From positions 1 to 12,568 of the forward strand of contig CALVKX010000038.1 of the NCBI GenBank assembly GCA_944333375.1: a DNA stretch of 12,568 nt, given 5' to 3'. The stretch comes from an uncultured Eubacteriales bacterium (GTDB lineage Bacteria > Bacillota_A > Clostridia > Christensenellales > Aristaeellaceae). The notes beneath the pieces are model-generated. The model ran no database searches. It saw nothing but the letters and a program-made list of their open reading frames with translations, and was not told the origin of the DNA. Made by a program: the position numbers and the translations under genes. Shown piece by piece: positions 5,863 to 12,568 of this stretch (position 1 is the first letter of the stretch; each line of letters starts with the position of its first letter).

Positions 5863-7305
5863 CTATTTCTTGCCCGTGAGCTTCTGGTAAATCTTAACGT
5901 ATTCACCGGCGCTGTGGGTCCAGCTATAATCGCCCTTCATGCCCCGCGAGCGCAGGAGCTTGATGACGTCCTCGTGCTCACGATAATACGTCAGAGCCCG
6001 GCGGATGACGTTGAGCATGTCGTGCGCGTTATAGTTGAGGAAGGTAAAGCCGTTGCCGTCCTGGGTGTACTCGTTGTAGCTCAGCACCGTATCGCGCAGG
6101 CCGCCGGTCTCGCGCACGATGGGGATCGTGCCGTAGCGCAGCGAGATGAGCTGGCTCAGGCCACAGGGCTCAAAGAGCGAGGGCATGAGGAAGAAGTCCG
6201 CGCCCGCGTACATCTTGTGCGCCAGCTCATGGTCCATGGCGAAGCGGGCGGCAAGGCGGCCGCGGTACTGCTGCTCGGCCCAGCTGAAGAGGTTGGTGTA
6301 GCGCGCGTCGCCCATGCCCAGCACGGCCATCTGCACGTCCTCGTTCATGATGTCGGCCATCACGCAGTCCACCAGGTCCAAGCCCTTCTGATTGCTCAGG
6401 CGGCCAACCATGGCGATCAGCGGAACATCGGGGTCTACCTTCAGCCCCAGGTCCTTTTGCAGCCTGGCCTTGTTCTCGGCCTTGCCGCTCATGTCCTTGA
6501 GGGAATAGTTCTTGTAGATCATGGGGTCGGTTTCGGGGTTGTATTCGTCCACGTCGATGCCGTTGAGCACGCCGTAGAGCGAGTCGCGCCGCGCACGAAT
6601 CAGCCCGTCGAGGCGCTCGCCGTAGTAGGCGGTGGTGATCTCCTCGGCATAGCTGGGGCTGACGGTGGTGATGGCGTCGGCATAGACCAGACCGGCCTTC
6701 ATGAAGTTGGCGCAGCCAAAGCACTCCAGCTTATCCGAGCTCCACAGCCCGTCGCCCAGGCCCAGCACATCCTGCACGTCCTTGATGCCGAAGATGCCCT
6801 GGTACTGGAGGTTGTGGATGGTGAACATGCTACGGATGTGGGCATAGAAGGGGAAGTGCGCGTACTGGATCTTCAGAAGCGCCGGGATCATGCCGCTTTG
6901 CCAGTCGTGGGCGTGCAGGATATCGGGGCTGAAGTCCAGAAGCGGCAGGGCGTTGAGGCAGGCGCGGCAGAAGAAGCCGTAGCGCTCGTACTCGTCGCCG
7001 CCCAGGCCGTAGATGTAGGGACGGCCAAAGTAGTACTTGTTGTCCAGGAAATAGTAGATGACGCCATCCTTCTTGAGCATCTGCACGCCGCAGTATTGCC
7101 TGCGCCAGCCGAGCTGGACGTCAAAGTCCAACAGATACTGCATCTGCTCCTGCCATTTCTGGCCGATGGCGGTGTACATTGGCAAGATGACGCGCACGTC
7201 GTGGCCCTTTTTGGCCAGCACGGGCGCCAGGGCGCCCACCACGTCCGCCAGCCCGCCCGTTTTGATAAAGGGCACACATTCGCTGGCTGTGAAGAGGATC
7301 TTCAT
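5863..7305 (-). CDS. glgA: glycogen synthase (ADP-glucose-dependent, GT5)
   Basis: A 480-residue cytoplasmic glycosyltransferase that moves glucose from ADP-glucose to the non-reducing end of an alpha-1,4-glucan. It has the GT-B fold with two domains. The N-terminal domain shows KTGGLADV (15-22, Lys15 contacts ADP-glucose) and HDWQ (133-136). The C-terminal domain has VGRLSNQKG (300-308), with Arg302 and Lys307 matching the catalytic pair of E. coli GlgA, and SLFEPCGL (376-383) with Glu379, followed by GGLRDTV. The length is standard for bacterial GlgA. AAGGAG lies 10 nt before the ATG. It is the last gene of the glycogen operon, 22 nt after glgD, and is followed by a strong terminator. Nothing needed for activity appears to be missing. 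Confidence 0.97.
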   Translation of the reverse strand: MKILFTASECVPFIKTGGLADVVGALAPVLAKKGHDVRVILPMYTAIGQKWQEQMQYLLDFDVQLGWRRQYCGVQMLKKDGVIYYFLDNKYYFGRPYIYGLGGDEYERYGFFCRACLNALPLLDFSPDILHAHDWQSGMIPALLKIQYAHFPFYAHIRSMFTIHNLQYQGIFGIKDVQDVLGLGDGLWSSDKLECFGCANFMKAGLVYADAITTVSPSYAEEITTAYYGERLDGLIRARRDSLYGVLNGIDVDEYNPETDPMIYKNYSLKDMSGKAENKARLQKDLGLKVDPDVPLIAMVGRLSNQKGLDLVDCVMADIMNEDVQMAVLGMGDARYTNLFSWAEQQYRGRLAARFAMDHELAHKMYAGADFFLMPSLFEPCGLSQLISLRYGTIPIVRETGGLRDTVLSYNEYTQDGNGFTFLNYNAHDMLNVIRRALTYYREHEDVIKLLRSRGMKGDYSWTHSAGEYVKIYQKLTGKK

Positions 7306-7327
7306 GCGCTAAAAACTCCTTCCGACA

Positions 7328-8449
7328 TCAGATAATCATGTTCTTGGAGATGACGATGGGGTAGGCGCTGGGGCCGATGAGCCTGCCGTCGTGCTTGATG
7401 ACGGCCTGCTTATCCAAAATGCAGTTCTCCAGCTGCACGCCCTCTTCCACATGGCAGTCTTGCATAATGATGCAGTTCTTCACATGCGCGCCCTTGTCGA
7501 TCTTGACGCCGCGGAACAGCACGCTGTGCTCCACCGTGCCGTTGATGATACAGCCGTCGGCGACCATGGAGTTGATGACCCAGGCGCCATCCATGTAGCG
7601 GGCGGGCAGCTCGTCGCGCACCTTGGTGTAGACGGGCTTATCCTCGGGGAACAGGCGGTGGCGCACATCGGTGTCCAGGGTGGCGAGGTTGAACTTGAAG
7701 TAGCTCTGCACGCTGTCCAGGCGGAAGCATATATCCTTATATTCATATCCGCACAGGTTCAGACCCGCGTCGCGCGCCATGCGCTGGAGCACGTCGCGCA
7801 CCAGGTCGTGATAGCCGTGCGCGGCTCCGCGGTCCACCAGGTCGATCAAAAGGTCCTTGCGGAGCAAAATCACGTCCATGCTGGTATTTTCGTAACGCGG
7901 CTTGGTGGGGTCGATTTCGATATCGACTACCTTGCCCGTGGCGTCGATGTCCAGATACGTGCCGTATTCCGGGCGCTGCATCTCCGGGTCCTTGGTGTAG
8001 AGCATCATCACGTCGCACCCGGAATCCAGATAGCTCTTGAACATGTCTGTGAAGTTGGCGTTAAAGATGATCAGGCTGTTGCACAGAAGCACGTATTCCT
8101 GACGGCTGCGCCGGAGGTAGTTCATGTTGGAGTGCAGCGCGTCCAGCGACCCGGTGTACACGCCCACATTGTCGCGCGTCAGGAACGGCGGCAGAATGTA
8201 GAGGCCGTCGTTTTTGCCGTGCAGGTCCCACTCCTTGCCGCTGCCCAGATGGTCCATCAGGCTGTGGTAGTTCTTTTGCATGATGACGCCCACGTTGCGC
8301 ATGCCGCTGCCCACCATGCTGCTGACCAGAAAATCAATGACGCGGTAGCGCCCCGCCACAGGCATGGCGGCGATGGCGCGCAGAAGGGTCAGCTCCCGAA
8401 GAAAGCTGTCCTTCTCGCCGGTATAAATCACACCCATTACATTTTTCAT
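7328..8449 (-). CDS. glgD: GlgD, non-catalytic ADP-glucose pyrophosphorylase subunit
   Basis: A 373-residue relative of GlgC that in Bacillota joins GlgC in a mixed enzyme and raises its activity while having little or none alone. It keeps the nucleotidyltransferase outline (AGRYRVIDF at 32-40, SGMRNVGVIMQKNYHSLMDHLGSG, and YILPPF) and a C-terminal left-handed beta-helix of hexapeptide repeats (about 285-350). The active site is lost. GlgC's GGQGSRL nucleotide loop is replaced by YTGEKDSFLREL (9-20), and the SGDH catalytic Asp region reads CNSLII (123-128). The gene lies 33 nt after glgC and 22 nt before glgA, with GAGG 8 nt before the ATG. The degenerate site is the norm for GlgD and does not suggest a pseudogene. 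Confidence 0.95.
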   Translation of the reverse strand: MKNVMGVIYTGEKDSFLRELTLLRAIAAMPVAGRYRVIDFLVSSMVGSGMRNVGVIMQKNYHSLMDHLGSGKEWDLHGKNDGLYILPPFLTRDNVGVYTGSLDALHSNMNYLRRSRQEYVLLCNSLIIFNANFTDMFKSYLDSGCDVMMLYTKDPEMQRPEYGTYLDIDATGKVVDIEIDPTKPRYENTSMDVILLRKDLLIDLVDRGAAHGYHDLVRDVLQRMARDAGLNLCGYEYKDICFRLDSVQSYFKFNLATLDTDVRHRLFPEDKPVYTKVRDELPARYMDGAWVINSMVADGCIINGTVEHSVLFRGVKIDKGAHVKNCIIMQDCHVEEGVQLENCILDKQAVIKHDGRLIGPSAYPIVISKNMII

Positions 8450-8482
8450 GGTGCTATCCTCACTTCCTCTGCTCTTGATGGC

Positions 8483-9655
8483 TCACTGCGCGCGTTGCTC
8501 TCCGGCCTTGACGGCGCATCCCGCCGGAAGCTGGACCTGTTGGCCCACCACGGCGATGTTGCCCGTCTCTTCGCCGACCGTCGCGCCCGCGCCGATCACG
8601 GCGCCCTCGGCGATGATGGCCCGGCGCACCTGCGCGCCGCGCTCGACCACCGCGCCCGGCATGAGCACGCTGTCAATCACGCTCGCGCCCTCCTTGACGA
8701 TGACGCCGGCAAAGAGCACGCTGTGATCGACCTTGCCGTACACCTCGCAGCCCTCGGTAATCAGGCTGTTTTTCACGCTGGCGCCGCCGGCGATAAAGTG
8801 CGGGGCCATGCCCGGGTTGCGGCCGTAGATGCGCCACTTCTTGTCGTACAGGTCGATGGGCATGGGGAGCTGGAGAAGGTCCATGTTGGCCTCCCAGAGG
8901 CTTTCGATGGTGCCCACGTCCTTCCAGTAGCCCTCGAAGTCATAGGCGAACATCCGCTGCCCGTCGTTTAGCATGTTGGGGATGATGTTCTTGCCGAAGT
9001 CGTTGGAGCTGGCGGGGTCGGCGGCGTCCTCGGTGAGGTACTTGCGCAGCTTCTCCCAGGTGAAGATGTACACGCCCATGCTGGCCTTGTTGCTGCGCGG
9101 CTTGGCGGGCTTTTCCTCGAACTCCTCGATGACGTTGCCCTCGCCGGTGTTCATGATGCCAAAGCGGCTGGCTTCCTCCCAAGGAACCTCGCGCACGGCG
9201 ATGGTGCAGTCGGCTTTGTTGTCGATGTGGAACTGCAGCATGGCGTTGTAGTCCATCTTGTAGATGTGGTCGCCGCTGAGGATGAGCACATAGTCCGTAT
9301 TAAACTGCTCGATGAAGGCCAGGTTCTGGTAGATGGCGTTGGCGGTGCCGGAATACCACTCGCCGCTCTTGCCCTTGACATAGGGGGGCAGAACGTAGAC
9401 GCCGCCGTGCGCAAGGTCCAGGTCCCAGGGCGAGCCGCTGCCGATGTAGGCGTTGAGCTTGAGGGGCTGATACTGGGTCAGCACGCCGACCACATCTATG
9501 GCGCTGTTGGTGCAGTTGCTCAGCGGGAAGTCGATGATGCGGTATTTTCCGCCATAGGGGATGGCGGGCTTGGCCATATTCGCCGTCAGGATGCCCAGAC
9601 GGCTGCCCTGGCCGCCCGCAAGCAGCATGGCCACGCATTGCTTTTTGTCCATCAT
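8483..9655 (-). CDS. glgC: glucose-1-phosphate adenylyltransferase (ADP-glucose pyrophosphorylase)
   Basis: A 390-residue enzyme that makes ADP-glucose and pyrophosphate from ATP and glucose-1-phosphate, the committed step of glycogen synthesis. The N-terminal nucleotidyltransferase domain has the ATP loop LAGGQGSRL (12-20), [11 protein letters not shown] (37-47), [14 protein letters not shown] (98-111), SGDH with catalytic Asp129, FEEKP with glucose-phosphate-binding Lys182, and YWKDVGTI (243-250). The C-terminal beta-helix spans about 280-370. The first of two tandem ATGs is taken as the start because the AAGGAG site is already 12 nt from it. It follows glgB by 65 nt and precedes glgD. Allosteric control by sugar phosphates is typical of the family; GlgD may alter it here. 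Confidence 0.97.
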   Translation of the reverse strand: MMDKKQCVAMLLAGGQGSRLGILTANMAKPAIPYGGKYRIIDFPLSNCTNSAIDVVGVLTQYQPLKLNAYIGSGSPWDLDLAHGGVYVLPPYVKGKSGEWYSGTANAIYQNLAFIEQFNTDYVLILSGDHIYKMDYNAMLQFHIDNKADCTIAVREVPWEEASRFGIMNTGEGNVIEEFEEKPAKPRSNKASMGVYIFTWEKLRKYLTEDAADPASSNDFGKNIIPNMLNDGQRMFAYDFEGYWKDVGTIESLWEANMDLLQLPMPIDLYDKKWRIYGRNPGMAPHFIAGGASVKNSLITEGCEVYGKVDHSVLFAGVIVKEGASVIDSVLMPGAVVERGAQVRRAIIAEGAVIGAGATVGEETGNIAVVGQQVQLPAGCAVKAGEQRAQ

Positions 9656-9691
9656 GGAAACGATCCACTCCTTACATTAACGTTATCGGGA

Positions 9692-9709
9692 TTCAGCCTT
9701 TGAGGCGAA
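9692..9709. other. small intercistronic hairpin between glgB and glgC
   Basis: GCCT (9696-9699) and AGGC (9703-9706) pair around TTG. Three more pairs (TTC at 9692-9694 with GAA at 9707-9709) form outside a one-base bulge. It sits just after the glgB stop in the longest gap of the operon and has no T run, so RNA processing or stability is more likely than termination. It is short and could be chance. Confidence 0.25.
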
Positions 9710-9720
9710 TGAGTGAAGGG

Positions 9721-11721
<2,001 letters not shown>

Positions 11722-11787
11722 CGGTACTTCCTCCTAACGGCAAAGATTTGCGTTTCGAAGCACATTCTCTTTGTACGATCTATGGTT

Positions 11788-11817
11788 ATTGTATTCGGTG
11801 AACGGCCTTTTCGTCAA
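11788..11817 (-). promoter_or_regulatory. promoter of the glgBCDA operon
   Basis: On the minus strand TTGACG (11812-11817) and TACAAT (11788-11793) are 18 bp apart. The sequence just upstream of the -35 box (about 11822-11860) is strongly A+T-rich in an otherwise GC-rich window and could act as an UP element. The implied leader is about 60 nt. I see no convincing CcpA site. Confidence 0.7.
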
Positions 11818-11898
11818 GTCCATTTTAGAAGATTTTTCAATAATTTTATCCATCCTTCTGCCAGTTTGCCTTTTGCGGAAAGAAGGCGCAAAGGCATT

Positions 11899-11934
11899 GA
11901 AAAAAGGCTTTCCAGCAAAGGAGAAGGAAGCCTT
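11899..11934 (-). terminator. minus-strand intrinsic terminator upstream of the glycogen promoter
   Basis: On the minus strand AAGGCTTCC and GGAAAGCCTT form a 9-bp stem with one bulged base and a 12-nt loop (11904-11934), followed directly by a T run (11900-11905, partly in the stem). It ends transcription arriving from the right, before the glg promoter, and so isolates that promoter. What it terminates is unclear: read-through from the SSB-like gene, or a small RNA from 11940-12060. Confidence 0.6.
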
Positions 11935-11974
11935 CAAAGCCTATAAAATACAGGAAAAATGCAGCGGACTCGCG

Positions 11975-12022
11975 GCCTTGTGCAAATCGCATTTCTGTAT
12001 AAAAATGCACAAATGGCAAGGC
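11975..12022. other. inverted-repeat element in the gap before glgB
   Basis: GCCTT-GTGCA (11975-11984) is complementary to TGCAC (12006-12010) and AAGGC (12018-12022), giving 10 pairs with one 7-nt bulge. A competing inner pairing joins GCATTT (11989-11994) with AAATGC (12003-12008). The sequence around it is A+T-rich and non-coding. I cannot name a family. It could be part of a small RNA, a protein-binding site, or chance. Confidence 0.3.
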
Positions 12023-12060
12023 GGTCTATCATTTGTTGCGGTTCCGTGCGGGAAAGAGCG

Positions 12061-12090
12061 CCGGCCTCCCGCTTGCTGGCAGGAGGCCGG
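12061..12090 (-). terminator. hairpin after the SSB-like gene
   Basis: CCGGCCTCC (12061-12069) and GGAGGCCGG (12082-12090) make a perfect 9-bp stem with a 12-nt loop, about 20 nt beyond the stop codon of the SSB-like gene. On the minus strand the tail is only CGCTCTTT, so termination may be incomplete and backed up by the hairpin at 11899-11934. TTTT follows the stem on the plus strand. Confidence 0.5.
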
Positions 12091-12109
12091 TTTTACGCGC
12101 GGTCCGGCG

Positions 12110-12568
12110 TCAGGGACGCGCGCTCTGACAATCCCTTGCGCCGGTCAGAGCGCCGGGGCTCTGCATCTGTGGGGGAAGGGTATGAAAGTCGGACCGGGGT
12201 TCGTCGCGCACGGTGCTGAGCCGGCTGACGCTCACCTCGTAGGCCACCTTGTTGAGCGCGGTTCCGTCGGGCAGCTGCTTTTGGTAGGCGCGGCTCTGGA
12301 AACGGCCTACCAGCTGCACGCGGTCGCCGATCTTCAGGTTGGCGGCATAGCGCGCGGTGCGGCCCCAGGTGATGCAGGGAATGTAATCGCTTTTGCCATA
12401 GGAACGGTTCACGGCCAGCATCAGGTCCGCGATCTCCCGGCCAAAGGGCGTGGTACGGTAGCTTGGGGGCTTGCACAGCGCGCCGGTCAGTTGCACGCGG
12501 TTGGGGTTTTCCTCATCCTCCTCGCAGTTGAGAATCCGCTGGGCGAACGCGGTGATGAGCAGCCTGCC
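12110..12568 (-). CDS. SSB-like protein, C-terminal part of a two-OB-fold paralogue (partial)
   Basis: The reading frame enters from the right edge and is open for 152 residues to a TGA at 12110-12112; the N-terminus is outside the window. The visible part starts with the end of one OB domain (GRLLITAFAQRIL), then an acidic linker (NCEEDEENPN), then a second OB domain from NRVQLTGALCKPPSYRTTPFG to AYEVSVSRL. That second domain resembles the single-stranded DNA-binding protein family (FGREIADLMLAVNRSYGKSDYIPCITWGR, then LKIGDRVQLVGRFQSR). From memory, clostridial genomes encode proteins of this two-domain kind, separate from the main Ssb; this was not searched. After SVSRL comes a tail of about 35 residues that is unlike the acidic DDDIPF tip of true Ssb, so partner recruitment like that of Ssb is unlikely. 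A GTG at 12496 lies inside the second domain and is not the start. Confidence 0.8.
   Translation of the reverse strand, partial: GRLLITAFAQRILNCEEDEENPNRVQLTGALCKPPSYRTTPFGREIADLMLAVNRSYGKSDYIPCITWGRTARYAANLKIGDRVQLVGRFQSRAYQKQLPDGTALNKVAYEVSVSRLSTVRDEPRSDFHTLPPQMQSPGALTGARDCQSARP

Noticed and set aside
547..8971. Long plus-strand frames opposite the ATPase (547-1956), glgA (5854-7335) and glgD/glgC (7391-8971)
   Set aside because: All are antisense shadows caused by high G+C at third codon positions. None has a convincing ribosome site, motif or boundaries independent of the sense gene.
11745..11760. CcpA catabolite-response (cre) site in the glgB leader
   Set aside because: The best candidate (TTCGAAACGCAAAT on the minus strand) misses two conserved positions of the cre consensus.

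Overview
This window is ordinary chromosomal sequence from a GC-rich bacterium (about 60% G+C by eye), most likely an anaerobic member of the Bacillota (Clostridia). The signs are strong AGGAGG-type ribosome sites, a glycogen operon that includes the catalytically degenerate subunit GlgD, a CadC/SmtB-type repressor, a UraA-type permease, and a two-OB-fold SSB-like protein of a kind I recall from clostridial genomes. The lineage is inference. I see no tRNA, rRNA, CRISPR array, insertion sequence, phage gene or attachment site.

Layout from left to right. (1) Positions 133-2662 hold a minus-strand metal-efflux operon. Its order of transcription is an ArsR-family repressor with both known metal sites, a free 72-residue HMA metal-binding protein, and a P1B-type Zn/Cd/Pb ATPase without its own HMA domain. 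A near-consensus promoter (TTGACA, 17 bp, TATTAT) is followed at once by a 4-6-4 inverted repeat that is the likely operator. (2) From 2692 a divergent promoter drives a Cof-type HAD phosphatase on the plus strand. Its end overlaps by 11 bp the end of a convergent flavodoxin-fold reductase with a compact four-cysteine motif. (3) Positions 4203-5766 hold a single-gene unit for a uracil-type NCS2 permease, with promoter, a leader in which the ribosome site lies in a hairpin loop, and a strong terminator. (4) Positions 5817-11817 hold a complete glycogen synthesis operon, glgB-glgC-glgD-glgA, with promoter and terminator. (5) Positions 11822-12109 are non-coding, with two hairpins that look like minus-strand terminators and one further inverted-repeat element. 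(6) At the right edge is the C-terminal part of the SSB-like protein, cut by the window end.

How the genes work together. In the metal operon the repressor should leave DNA when Zn, Cd or Pb binds, the HMA protein may buffer or hand over metal, and the ATPase exports it. In the glycogen operon GlgC (with GlgD) makes ADP-glucose, GlgA extends the alpha-1,4 chain and GlgB adds alpha-1,6 branches. The HAD, flavoprotein and permease genes look like independent housekeeping units.

I did not find a clearly new system. The points most worth a second look are the two-site metal sensor with its operator, the Isf-like cysteine motif of the reductase, the ribosome site in a hairpin before the permease, the structured gap before glgB, and the SSB-like protein with its unusual C-terminal tail. 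All coordinates, motifs and spacings were read by eye. No database search or folding program was run.
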